Assembly (NCBI RefSeq): GCF_900101345.1
Contig: NZ_FMUX01000021.1
Span: 1-64,000, forward strand
Source of the DNA: Desulfoluna spongiiphila
GTDB taxonomy: Bacteria > Desulfobacterota > Desulfobacteria > Desulfobacterales > Desulfolunaceae
Direction of reading: 5' to 3'
DNA length: 64,000 bases
The notes beneath the pieces are model-generated. The model saw only the letters and a list, made by a program, of their open reading frames with translations. It was not told the DNA's origin and did not search any database. The position numbers were made by a program, and so were the translations under genes. Below are positions 50,726-58,883 of the stretch, piece by piece. Each line of letters starts with the position of its first letter. Within the stretch, counting starts at the first letter, position 1.

Positions 50726-50918
50726 CGACCCCACCGGGGCCGATGTCCCGGAATTTATCCACGTGGAGAAAGAGCTCAGGCGGTGTCCCGCCTGCGGGTA
50801 TGAAGACGGCTTCCATGTGTCGTTTTCTGTCCTCAAGGCACCCCGTGCTGAGGTTATTCTTATCTGTCCCCGATGCAGCAAACGCTATCGAACAGGGTGG
50901 GCTGTTACCCTGGCGTGA
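50718..50918 (+). CDS. Small zinc-ribbon protein
   Basis: A 66-residue protein with one CPACGYEDGF and one CPRCSKRY pair separated by a beta-rich middle, a standard zinc ribbon. It overlaps the preceding ribbon gene by 8 nt in another frame, implying translational coupling. No specific role is known. Confidence 0.7.
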   Translation: MSDDPTGADVPEFIHVEKELRRCPACGYEDGFHVSFSVLKAPRAEVILICPRCSKRYRTGWAVTLA

Positions 50919-51112
50919 GTGCATCTCAACCGGCAGGGGACTCGGAACGATGCCCGCCTGTCCAGGCGGGGTGCGGCCGTCCCGGAAAGGATTCGGGAAC
51001 CGGTCACGCCCCTTTTCCGGGCAGGCATGCCGCCGTTTTACGGGGGATGTGCTGCGTCTGGGTTCCCGGTATCTAAAATCAGCAGCTGTTTACTATCAAC
51101 CAGGAGGAGAGA

Positions 51113-51307
51113 ATGGGAAAGCGAGTCGTGATTGATGAAGAGGAGTGCATGGGATGCGAGGCCTGTGTGGAAATTGCCCCGGATGTATTTGAATTTGACG
51201 ACGACGCCGGTAAGGCGCTGGTGGCCCAGCCCGAGGGAGGGGATGTGGGCCTGATCGAAGAAGCCATGGATGCCTGCCCCGCCGATTGCATTACCTGGGA
51301 AGGTTGA
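51113..51307 (+). CDS. Ferredoxin, single [4Fe-4S] type
   Basis: A 64-residue ferredoxin: ECMGCEACVEIAPDVFEFDD supplies C12, C15 and C18, and the fourth ligand is in DACPADCITWEG. An extra nearby cysteine (PADC) may form a disulfide as in desulfovibrio ferredoxin I types. It is a cytoplasmic electron carrier. AGGAGGAG precedes the ATG. Confidence 0.9.
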   Translation: MGKRVVIDEEECMGCEACVEIAPDVFEFDDDAGKALVAQPEGGDVGLIEEAMDACPADCITWEG

Positions 51308-51501
51308 TGCCGCCACGGCGGCGTATGCCATGGTGCTCCCCTCCGGCCAGTGGTCGGAAAGGGGGCCCGTGCCTCGGAAGCACCGTCACCGGTTTTACGG
51401 TGGGGGTGTTTCCCGGGGGCGGCACCCACCTGTTGTCGGCGTGCTGACGGATTGTTTTTCGGGGAGTCTTTAACCACAACGAAACCCACGGGAGGCGATG
51501 C

Positions 51502-52404
51502 ATGAAGGTTCTGATCACAGGGGGGACCGGGTTTGTAGGGACGGCCGTGGCCGGGCGCCTGCTGGATGAAGGGCACGAGGTGACGGTGACCGGACGCAGC
51601 GGCAACTCTCCGCATCAGGGACGGGAGAGGTTCCTCGCCCTGGCCTGTGACACCACCGCCGCAGGGCCCTGGCAGGAGGAGGTGTCACGCAGTGACGCCG
51701 TGATCAATCTTGCCGGACGCAGCATCTTCACCCGCTGGAACAAAGAGAAAAAAGAGCAGATCGTGAACAGTCGCCTGCTGACCACCGAACACGTGGTGAG
51801 CGCCATGACACCGGGTGGAAAGACAGACCTTTTCAGCGCTTCGGCCGTGGGGTACTACGGAAACCGAGGGGATACGCTGCTGGCAGAGGACGCTGCCGGT
51901 GGTGAGGGGTTCCTCGCCGAGGTGAGCCGCCGATGGGAAGCAGAGGCCCTGACCGCGTCGAAAAAGGGCGGACGTGTGGTGATCATGCGGTTCGGAGGTG
52001 TTCTCGGCATGGGCGGGGGCGCTCTGGATGCCATGCTGACCCCGTACAAACTTGGCCTGGGAGGTCCCCTTGCCGGCGGAGACCAGTGGTTTCCATGGAT
52101 CCACATGGACGACTTGGTGGCCGCCCTTCTGTTTTTGATGGCTCGGGACAGCGCCGAGGGCCCGGTGAACTTTTGTGCCCCCTATGTGGTGAGGAACAGG
52201 GATTTTTCCAAGGCCCTGGCAGGGGCCCTGGGGCGACCCGCCCCCTTTTCCGTTCCTCTGTTTGCCCTCCGTATGGCCATGGGCGAGCTGGGGGACGAGA
52301 TCATCGCCAGCCAGCGCGTGGTCCCGGAAAAGCTCTCTTCGTGGGGCTTTGCCTTTGCCTACCCCTCCCTCGAAGGAGCCCTTAAAAACATCCTGGAGGG
52401 ATAA
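51502..52404 (+). CDS. TIGR01777 family epimerase (SDR)
   Basis: A 300-residue NAD(P)-binding extended SDR: MKVLITGGTGFVGTAVAGRLL, VINLAGRSIFTRW, SASAVGYYG (active-site region), WFPWIHMDDLVAALLFLM and a C-terminal DUF1731-like segment (IIASQRVVPEKLSSWGFAF). It belongs to the YfcH/SDR39U1 group, linked in other bacteria to cell division or envelope maintenance; the substrate is unknown. CGGGAGGCGATGC precedes the ATG. Confidence 0.88.
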   Translation: MKVLITGGTGFVGTAVAGRLLDEGHEVTVTGRSGNSPHQGRERFLALACDTTAAGPWQEEVSRSDAVINLAGRSIFTRWNKEKKEQIVNSRLLTTEHVVSAMTPGGKTDLFSASAVGYYGNRGDTLLAEDAAGGEGFLAEVSRRWEAEALTASKKGGRVVIMRFGGVLGMGGGALDAMLTPYKLGLGGPLAGGDQWFPWIHMDDLVAALLFLMARDSAEGPVNFCAPYVVRNRDFSKALAGALGRPAPFSVPLFALRMAMGELGDEIIASQRVVPEKLSSWGFAFAYPSLEGALKNILEG

Positions 52405-52488
52405 CCCGGGGACGTTGTCTCAGCCCGGATATTTCCCACAGCATCGATTTGTAACAACACGTCACTGTTGTCACCCGGCCGTTCGGGG

Positions 52489-53061
52489 TCAGGCAAACAG
52501 CTCGCTGCGCTGCCAGTCCCTGGCCTGTTTCTGAAAACTCTTCAGGTAGCAGCGCCCCTTTTTGTCCCTCATGTCGTAGACCGCATGGCGAAGGACCGTA
52601 ATCGCCACCCCGCCTTTCATCCGCATTTCAATATCATAGCGTGAAAAATTCTCCACAAGCCCTTTGACCACCTCTCCCTCCAGGAGGGTGAGGATCATGA
52701 CCTGCCTCTCCTTGATGAGGGGGTAAAGGGTTTTGTTTTTGATGAAGTAACGGTGGGCCGGGGCGTGGATGGGACCCAGCTCCAGGGTTTTGACTTTTTT
52801 GTCCATTTTTATGAGCTTGGTGAGGACCTCGTCCGAAGAGGCCGGAAAGTGGCACTTGACCTCCACCTTGGGAACCAGGGTTTCGCCCTCTTCGCCCCCG
52901 ACGTAGATGTCGTAGGGGGTCTGGCGGGTGATGGACCCGGTCAGGGATTTTCCGCCGTGCAGGAGGAACCGTGTGGGCTCCCCGCTGGTCTCAAGGGCGT
53001 TGAAGCAGGAGAAGTCATAGTGCTCTTTTTTGTAGTCGGAGAAACCCTGGAGTTGCGACAT
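52489..53061 (-). CDS. Protein with two Sm/Hfq-like repeats
   Basis: A 190-residue protein that appears to hold two Sm-fold units. Unit 2 (about 118-165) reads like Hfq: ILTLLEGEVVKGLVENFSRY matches Sm1 and ITVLRHAVYDM matches the YKHAI Sm2 strand. Unit 1 (about 29-72) shows RFLLHGGKSLTGSITRQTPY and ETLVPKVEVKC. Hfq binds small RNAs and mRNAs as a hexamer; a tandem protein could make a pseudo-hexamer from three chains. It starts 3 nt after the yceD stop, with its ribosome site inside the yceD end. RNA binding is inferred from the pattern only. Confidence 0.6.
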   Translation of the reverse strand: MSQLQGFSDYKKEHYDFSCFNALETSGEPTRFLLHGGKSLTGSITRQTPYDIYVGGEEGETLVPKVEVKCHFPASSDEVLTKLIKMDKKVKTLELGPIHAPAHRYFIKNKTLYPLIKERQVMILTLLEGEVVKGLVENFSRYDIEMRMKGGVAITVLRHAVYDMRDKKGRCYLKSFQKQARDWQRSELFA

Positions 53062-53064
53062 GGG

Positions 53065-53613
53065 CTACTTTCCCCCTTTCAGGACTTTGAGTTTTGCAAA
53101 GGCGGGGTGCCCGGTGGCGATATCGCACCCGCACGCTCCCTGGTTGAGGTTTTTTCCGCACTCCCGGCAGAGCCCTTTGCAATCTGTGTTGCAGGTCGGG
53201 TTCTGGGGAAGGGTCATGATTACCTCATCCTGGATGTTGGCGGTGAGGTCGATGGAATCTCCGCTGAAGGTCTCCCGGGTCAGGGCCTCTTCCGTGAGTT
53301 CCACCTCGTCTGTGACCATGGTCTCGTATGCCTGGACGCCTTCTTCCTCGAAGCGCAGGTCGACCTCGGCGGTCAGGGCCTCGATAAAGGGCTCCAGGCA
53401 TCGACCGCAGGGTTGCTCCACTGTGACGGAGACAGTGCCCTTGACTTCCACCTGGCCCCCTGAGGAGCGCGCCGAAAGGGCGATGGCAAGGGGGCTCGTG
53501 AATCGAATGTCCCCCTTGCTTTCCAGATCGGAAAGAACGGGATACCGGGTGGCGGGCTCGCTGGCGGAGAACTCGCTCCAATGGTCAGAGAGAACGGATA
53601 TATTGAGGATCAT
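53065..53613 (-). CDS. yceD: YceD/DUF177 family protein
   Basis: A 182-residue DUF177 protein: the central CGRCLEPFIEAL motif and a C-terminal zinc-ribbon-like CNTDCKGLCRECGKNLNQGAC block followed by DIATGHPAFAKLK. In most bacteria yceD sits next to rpmF and is linked to rRNA metabolism and ribosome biogenesis. Here rpmF is absent and the Sm-like gene takes the adjacent position. GGAG lies 6 nt before ATG 53613. An upstream in-frame ATG at 53625 is less well placed. Confidence 0.88.
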   Translation of the reverse strand: MILNISVLSDHWSEFSASEPATRYPVLSDLESKGDIRFTSPLAIALSARSSGGQVEVKGTVSVTVEQPCGRCLEPFIEALTAEVDLRFEEEGVQAYETMVTDEVELTEEALTRETFSGDSIDLTANIQDEVIMTLPQNPTCNTDCKGLCRECGKNLNQGACGCDIATGHPAFAKLKVLKGGK

Positions 53614-53719
53614 GATGATCTCCATGTGTGGCAGGCTGTTGATGGTTGAGAAGGGCTGCCCCATTGAAGGCAGCCGGTGCACTGGCCCATTAGAGCAGAA
53701 AGCCGCCCTGTTGTAAATG

Positions 53720-54547
53720 TCATGGCAGGGTGAACCGGGCCATGACGGGCACATGGTCCGACAGGGTCGTGGGCACGGCCGTTGCCGGGCCTTCAAGGTG
53801 GAGACCACGGTAAAAAATGCGGTCGATGGCCAGCTTGCTGTTGCCTCCGATGAGGGCCACCAGCCGTGACGTGCCGGGGCGACCGCCCTGCACGGGGGCC
53901 TCGGTGAAGCCGGGGAGGGCCTCGGTGACCACGGCAATGCGCCGGGTGCTCCAGGTGTTGAAATCCCCGCACACCACGGCCGGTCCCCTGAAGGCCGAAA
54001 CCACCTCGCGGATGGCTGCCATCTGGGCGGCAAGCCCCCGGGCGGAGATCTCAAAGTTGAGGCCGTGGAGGGTGATCATCAGGATCCTGTGCGGCGTGCC
54101 GTCGTTTCCCGACAGGGGGTAGACGGCCGCCAGCCCCATCTTGGGGGTGGCAAATCCCAGCTCGCGTTTTTTCACCGTGATGGGCCGGGCGGTAAGGGGA
54201 GCCACAGGGGCGATGAGGGCCACCCCCGAGTCGGTATCGCCCCACCACCAGCGAAAACTCCGGGCAAAGTGGGCGCCCCGGCCGGGCAGGTCGAGCATCT
54301 TTCCTGTTGCTTCCTGCAAGGCGATGACAGCGGAGGTGTGGCTGTCGCTGAGGGTTTTCAGCACCTCGGTCACCTCTTCGTCGGAGCTCTCGTTTCCCTT
54401 GGCCACGTTCCAGGTGATCACCGTAAAATTCGGGGCCAGCGCGGCCCGGCCGTCGGGATAGGGTGCCGCCTCCTGGATATCCTGAAGCAGGGTGCAGGAG
54501 GAAAGCAAAACGAGCATGGTGACAAGGGGGATCATCCGTTTGATCAC
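53720..54547 (-). CDS. Endonuclease/exonuclease/phosphatase-family lipoprotein
   Basis: A 275-residue protein with lipobox L-S-S-C18 and an EEP fold: FTVITWNVAKGN, VIALQEATGK, MITLHGLNF, VVCGDFNTWS and the final LSDHVPVMARF. The fold covers DNase I-like nucleases and phosphodiesterases; being lipid-anchored it acts outside the cytoplasm, perhaps on extracellular nucleic acid or phosphoesters. Its ATG overlaps the rhomboid stop by 4 nt. Confidence 0.87.
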   Translation of the reverse strand: MIKRMIPLVTMLVLLSSCTLLQDIQEAAPYPDGRAALAPNFTVITWNVAKGNESSDEEVTEVLKTLSDSHTSAVIALQEATGKMLDLPGRGAHFARSFRWWWGDTDSGVALIAPVAPLTARPITVKKRELGFATPKMGLAAVYPLSGNDGTPHRILMITLHGLNFEISARGLAAQMAAIREVVSAFRGPAVVCGDFNTWSTRRIAVVTEALPGFTEAPVQGGRPGTSRLVALIGGNSKLAIDRIFYRGLHLEGPATAVPTTLSDHVPVMARFTLP

Positions 54548-55401
54548 AGCGCACCCCCCTGGCCGAGATAGAAGGCGAGGCTGCAGGCCAGGGCCGAGGC
54601 GACAAGGCCCCCCGCCTGAAGGAGGGGGCCCTGTTTTTCAGGGACCAGCCCGGGGAGCACCCCGGCCCCTAAGCCGAAGCCGAAGCCCAGCAGGTGACCG
54701 GACACATCGGATCCCGGGCCCACGCCGGTAAAGGCGAGGATGGCCAGGCCCGCCCCGAAGGGCATCAGGGCCCGCCAGGGCGGGGCATCGGAAAGCAGGC
54801 GCTTGAGGGTGCCGCCCGATGCCAGAAGGCCCGCAGAGGCAAAGACCAGGGTGGAGGCACCGAAGGAGATGTGCCCCATGCCGGCAAACCAGATGGCGTT
54901 CACCGCGTTGGCCAGGGCCGCTGCGGCCAGCAGGAGAAACCAGCCCACCCCGTCTCCGCAGATCTGAAACACCCCGGTGGAAAAAATGATCAGGCCCGCC
55001 ATGTTGCCCAGCAGGTGGGGCCACCCCGAATGGAGGAACAGGGCGGTGAGGGTGCGGTACCATTCCCCGGACAGGATCCGGGATGAGGAGGCCGCATAGA
55101 GCTTTACCGGTTCTTCAAAGCCGGTGAGGGGGCCTGTTTTGAGAAAGATGACCAGGATCACCCCGGCGGCGAAAAACCCGGACCAGGAAGGGGCCAGGGC
55201 CCACGCCCGTTCGGGGCGCGGTCGGTTCTCCGCGTCGTAGGTGGCGATGAGGGCCTCGCAGCGCAGGGCATCCTCCGGGGCCACGAGAAGGGTCAGGCGC
55301 CCCTGTTCGGCATCGATACGGTGGGCGATCCCTTCGGTGGTCAGGAGCAGTCCGATGTCCCGGGCCCTTTGGCGTGTCAGGTGAGTCAGCAGAGGTTCCA
55401 T
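54544..55401 (-). CDS. Rhomboid-family intramembrane protease
   Basis: A 285-residue protein with a cytoplasmic N-terminal domain (about 1-75) and six to seven membrane helices. Rhomboid features: FLHSGWPHLLGNMAGL, FGASTLVFASAGLLASG with the Ser nucleophile, and VSGHLLGFGFGLGAG with the catalytic His. The usual GxSG reads GAST. It cleaves membrane substrates within the bilayer. Translationally coupled to the downstream nuclease-like lipoprotein. The upstream frame extension has no ribosome site. Confidence 0.85.
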   Translation of the reverse strand: MEPLLTHLTRQRARDIGLLLTTEGIAHRIDAEQGRLTLLVAPEDALRCEALIATYDAENRPRPERAWALAPSWSGFFAAGVILVIFLKTGPLTGFEEPVKLYAASSSRILSGEWYRTLTALFLHSGWPHLLGNMAGLIIFSTGVFQICGDGVGWFLLLAAAALANAVNAIWFAGMGHISFGASTLVFASAGLLASGGTLKRLLSDAPPWRALMPFGAGLAILAFTGVGPGSDVSGHLLGFGFGLGAGVLPGLVPEKQGPLLQAGGLVASALACSLAFYLGQGGAL

Positions 55402-55652
55402 GGGTCTTTCCGTGTGTGGGTAAATGGACGGGTTGATGCTTTTTTTTACCACAGAACGAGCCCGGCGGTAACCTTCCGGTCTCCAAGAAAAGGAAAATGT
55501 TCTCAAGAGCTGCCTGAATTCAGCCGTTAATGAAGGTATACACTGTAAAGATCACGGGGGGCTCTGTTGAATCTTTGGCGGCGGTTTTGCTGATATTCTT
55601 CAATGAATAAAAGGGGTCTGTCCTGAAAAGCTGAATTAAGGAGTTTATAAAA

Positions 55653-57590
55653 ATGGGATCATCCCTTGCTGAAGTGCTCTCTGTTGATCAGGAGAAATGT
55701 GTCAACTGCTATGTCTGCATTGCCTCCTGCCCGGTGAAGTTCTGTAACGATGCCTCCGGGGACGGGGTGGTTGTGGATCATTCCATGTGCATCGGCTGCG
55801 GAGAGTGTGTCCGAGTCTGCACGCACAACGCCCGAACCGTTTTGGATGATACCCCCGCCTTTTTGCGTGACCTGGGCCGGGAAAAGATGGTGGCCGTGGT
55901 GGCGCCTGCCGTGGCGTGCGCCTTTCCGGGGCGGTACCTCCATGTAAACGGCTGGCTTACGTCCCGGGGCGTGTCTGCGGTGTTTGACGTGAGCTTCGGG
56001 GCGGAGCTGACCGTCAAAAGTTACCTGGCGCACATGAAGGAGAAGAACCCCCCGTGCGTCATCGCCCAGCCCTGCCCCGCCATTGTGAATTACATCGAAC
56101 TTTATGCCCCGGAGCTGATTTCCCACCTCGCACCGGCGGACAGCCCCATGCTTCACGTGATGAAGATGATCAAGCGCTTCTACCCCGCCTGGAAAGACCA
56201 TAAAATTGTCGTGATCTCTCCCTGCCTTGCCAAAAAGCGCGAGTACCTGGAGGTGGGCATGGGGGACTACAACGTCACCATGAGTGAGCTCTCTGATTAT
56301 TTTGAGCGGGAAGGCATTCGCCTGGAAGATTTTACGCCGGTGGATTTTTCCAACCCGCCTGCGGAGCGGGCCGTGCTCTTTTCCAGTCCCGGGGGCCTCC
56401 TTCGCACGGTGGAGCGCTGGGAAGGCGGAGCGGCCGTCCACGCCCGGAAGATCGAAGGGCCTTCCGTGGTCTACCCGTACCTGAAGACCTTAAAGCAAAG
56501 CGTCAAAGAGGGGGTGGCTCCGCGGTTGGTGGATTGCCTGAACTGCGAACACGGCTGCAACGGGGGCACGGCGACCCCGGACCGGAAGCAGTCCCCGGAC
56601 CGCCTGGAGCATGAGGTCGAAAAGCGCAATCGGGAGATGCAGGCAGGCCACCGAAAGTCGGGGCCGCGAGCCGAGGCGCGGACAAGAAGGAGCCTGGAGA
56701 AACTCCTGGCCGAGTACTGGGAGCCCGGCCTGTATACCCGGAGGTATACCGACCGCAGCGCTGACAACAAGATCCGGATCCCTTCGAAAACCCAGCTGTC
56801 TGCTGTTTATGGCGACATGGGCAAGCACTCGGCGGCAGACCTGTACAATTGCTCGGCGTGTGGCTACAACTCCTGCGAGAGCATGGCCGTGGCCATCTTT
56901 AACGGCATCAACAAGGCGGAAAATTGCGCCCACTACATCATGGACGAGAACCGGAAGCTCATCGACCGCATCAATGCCCGGGCCATGCAGGACGAAGAGA
57001 TCGCCTCCATCGATCAGTCCACCCGGGATTTGTCAAGCAACATGCAGAGGATCTCCGGAAATATCGATGAACTCAACAGCAGCATTGCCGAGATTTCGCG
57101 GGATGTTCAGGAGAGCAAGGCCGTGGCTGAGGAGGCGTCTCGAAACGTCGACGGCTCCGGGGAGGCCTTCAGCGGGCTGCAGGCCGCAAGCCTTGAGATC
57201 CCCGACGTCCTGCAGTTTATCAACGACACCGTGGACAACCTCTCCCTGCTGGCCCTGAACGCCAAGATCGAAGCCGCCCGTGCCGGAGAGGCCGGCAAGG
57301 GCTTTGACGTGGTGGCCATGGAGGTCAAGGGCCTTGCCGATTCCACGGCAGGGGCCGTGGTGCGCATCCGGGAAATCACGGAAAAAATCGTCTCCGCCTC
57401 CAAAAACGTCAACCAGGCCATGGACGCCCTGCGCGGGTATGTGACCACCCTGGAAGAGTTTCAGGTCTCCATCGCAGCGGCCGTGGAGCAGCAGAGCACC
57501 AACACCCACAATGCCTCGGGACTCCTCCAGGATCTCTCCTGTGCCGTGGCGGACATCCACGCCAACCTCAGCCGCGTGGCCGAAGGGTAA
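55653..57590 (+). CDS. [FeFe]-hydrogenase-like iron-sulfur sensor fused to a chemoreceptor signalling domain
   Basis: A 645-residue soluble protein in four parts. Residues 12-60 are a 2[4Fe-4S] ferredoxin (C16/19/22/26 and C46/49/52/56). Residues 75-305 are an [FeFe]-hydrogenase large-subunit domain with H-cluster motifs AQPCPAI (C141), ISPCLAKKRE (C191) and LNCEHGCNGG (C298, C302). Residues 380-430 are a further cysteine motif (C400, C403, C408, C425). Residues 440-645 are an MCP signalling coiled coil with the hairpin tip LSLLALNAKIEAARAGEAGK. The L1 motif lacks the paired cysteine of catalytic enzymes, as in HydS sensors. It probably reports hydrogen or redox state to CheA/CheW. AAGGAG precedes the ATG. 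Confidence 0.88.
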   Translation: MGSSLAEVLSVDQEKCVNCYVCIASCPVKFCNDASGDGVVVDHSMCIGCGECVRVCTHNARTVLDDTPAFLRDLGREKMVAVVAPAVACAFPGRYLHVNGWLTSRGVSAVFDVSFGAELTVKSYLAHMKEKNPPCVIAQPCPAIVNYIELYAPELISHLAPADSPMLHVMKMIKRFYPAWKDHKIVVISPCLAKKREYLEVGMGDYNVTMSELSDYFEREGIRLEDFTPVDFSNPPAERAVLFSSPGGLLRTVERWEGGAAVHARKIEGPSVVYPYLKTLKQSVKEGVAPRLVDCLNCEHGCNGGTATPDRKQSPDRLEHEVEKRNREMQAGHRKSGPRAEARTRRSLEKLLAEYWEPGLYTRRYTDRSADNKIRIPSKTQLSAVYGDMGKHSAADLYNCSACGYNSCESMAVAIFNGINKAENCAHYIMDENRKLIDRINARAMQDEEIASIDQSTRDLSSNMQRISGNIDELNSSIAEISRDVQESKAVAEEASRNVDGSGEAFSGLQAASLEIPDVLQFINDTVDNLSLLALNAKIEAARAGEAGKGFDVVAMEVKGLADSTAGAVVRIREITEKIVSASKNVNQAMDALRGYVTTLEEFQVSIAAAVEQQSTNTHNASGLLQDLSCAVADIHANLSRVAEG

Positions 57591-57609
57591 AGGGCTTCGA
57601 AAAAAACGC

Positions 57610-57782
57610 GCCTCCGGCGGCCCTGCCGGGGGCTAAACTTTTAAAAAGTTTAACAAACAGATCTTAAAAAACGATTGGCGAGTAACTCCTTATTTTTTAA
57701 GTCGGATGTGAATTTCCCCGAGGAACGAGGGGGGACGCACATTCGCAACCTGCTTTCGAGGTGGCACACCTCGCCGCCGGAG
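57610..57782 (-). repeat. MITE-like repeat, near-full copy
   Basis: The B end GCCTCCGGCGGCCCTGCCGG with AAACTTTTAAAAAGTTTAAC is on the left. The CGAGGAACGAGG core and the CGAGGTG hairpin follow; the right end is degenerate (GCCGCCGGAGTT). Confidence 0.75.
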
Positions 57783-57904
57783 TTATTCCGGTTAAAGTCA
57801 AACGAATTCCCAATGTCTGTTATCGTGTTTCCAGAAGAATGAAATAGGCCTCTCCTGCAAAAACGGCTGCCACATGTCACACATCACGCGAATGCCCCGA
57901 AAGC

Positions 57905-57974
57905 ATGTGTAAAACGACTGCCTCCATGCATTCGCCATAGGGTTTCAAGGTGCCCCCACCTTGTCGCCGGAGGC
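57905..57974 (-). repeat. MITE-like repeat fragment
   Basis: CATTCGCCATAGGGTTTCAAGGTG and CACCTTGTCGCCGGAGGC are a shortened, diverged A end. Together with the preceding copy it fills the gap before the hydrolase gene. Confidence 0.5.
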
Positions 57975-57989
57975 ATTGCTTTTAGTCCC

Positions 57990-58790
57990 TTACTCGGCGG
58001 GGCGCTCTTCCAGGCTTTTGAGGAAATTCATCACCAGGGCGTTGAAGGAGGCCGGTTCCTCCACGTTGACGATGTGGTGGGTGCCGGGTAGGGTCATGAG
58101 GGTGGCATTTTGCATGCGCGCTGCCACCTCTTTTTTGTGGTCCAGGGGGGAATAGTCGTGTTCTGAGTGGATGAGGAGGGCGGGGCAGGTGATGCGGTGG
58201 AGCCGGTCCATGACGCTCCAGTTCTTAAGGGCCCTGAGGGAGGAGAGGTAAGGGCGCCTTGGGTTTTCGGCCCATCGCGCCGTCAGGGTCTCCCGAAGGG
58301 GGGCCATCTCGGGCTTGGGGAACACGTGCCCTGCGATGAATTTACCCATGGCTCCGGGCCCCATGAGGGCCGAGAGGATGAGGCGGCTGTAGTAGAACCG
58401 CTTTTGGGTGAAGGTGTCCACGGGCACCATGCCGCTCATGTTGGTGACGACCATGGATTTGACGAGGTGGCCGTGGTCCAAGGCAAGGTGGAAGGCGACG
58501 GCTCCGCCCATGGAGAGCCCCACCACGTGGGCCGGCTCCGACACGTGTTTTTTGAGGAAGGTTCCCACATCCTTTGCAAACAGGGCCATGCTGTAAGGGC
58601 CTTTGGGCTTGTCGCTTTTGCCGTGGCCGCGGAGATCCACGGTGAGGACCCGGAAACGGGAGGCGAATGGGGCTATCTGGTATTCCCAGTCCCTGAGACT
58701 GGAGCCTAAGCCGTGGAGCAGGAGGAGGGGGGGACCGTCTCCATGGGATTCGTAGTGCATGGAGAGGCCGTTGACGATGGTTCGGGGCAT
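57990..58790 (-). CDS. Alpha/beta hydrolase
   Basis: A 266-residue cytoplasmic hydrolase: LLLLHGLGSSLRDW (oxyanion hole), VDLRGHGKSDKP, nucleophile elbow VGLSMGGAVA, a late Asp in SEHDYSPLD and His in LPGTHHIVNVEEP. It resembles ring-cleavage hydrolases and esterases such as BioH or MhpC types. The substrate cannot be told. It is separated from the gene upstream on the same strand by a terminator. Confidence 0.88.
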   Translation of the reverse strand: MPRTIVNGLSMHYESHGDGPPLLLLHGLGSSLRDWEYQIAPFASRFRVLTVDLRGHGKSDKPKGPYSMALFAKDVGTFLKKHVSEPAHVVGLSMGGAVAFHLALDHGHLVKSMVVTNMSGMVPVDTFTQKRFYYSRLILSALMGPGAMGKFIAGHVFPKPEMAPLRETLTARWAENPRRPYLSSLRALKNWSVMDRLHRITCPALLIHSEHDYSPLDHKKEVAARMQNATLMTLPGTHHIVNVEEPASFNALVMNFLKSLEERPAE

Positions 58791-58832
58791 GGCGGAGTCT
58801 CCTTTGAGGGCTCCTGGATGCGGAACGTTTAC

Positions 58833-58867
58833 AAAAGGCCCCCGGCTGATGAGCCGGGGGCCTTTTT
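58833..58867 (-). terminator. Bidirectional terminator
   Basis: AAAAGGCCCCCGGCT pairs with AGCCGGGGGCCTTTTT around GATG. It lies 17 nt after the YdgA-like gene. Confidence 0.85.
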
Positions 58868-58883
58868 GGGTCTTTTAAGGCCG

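Noticed and set aside
54544..55401. Rhomboid GAST motif taken as loss of activity
   Set aside because: The serine and the catalytic His are both kept, and the residue after the serine varies among active rhomboids.
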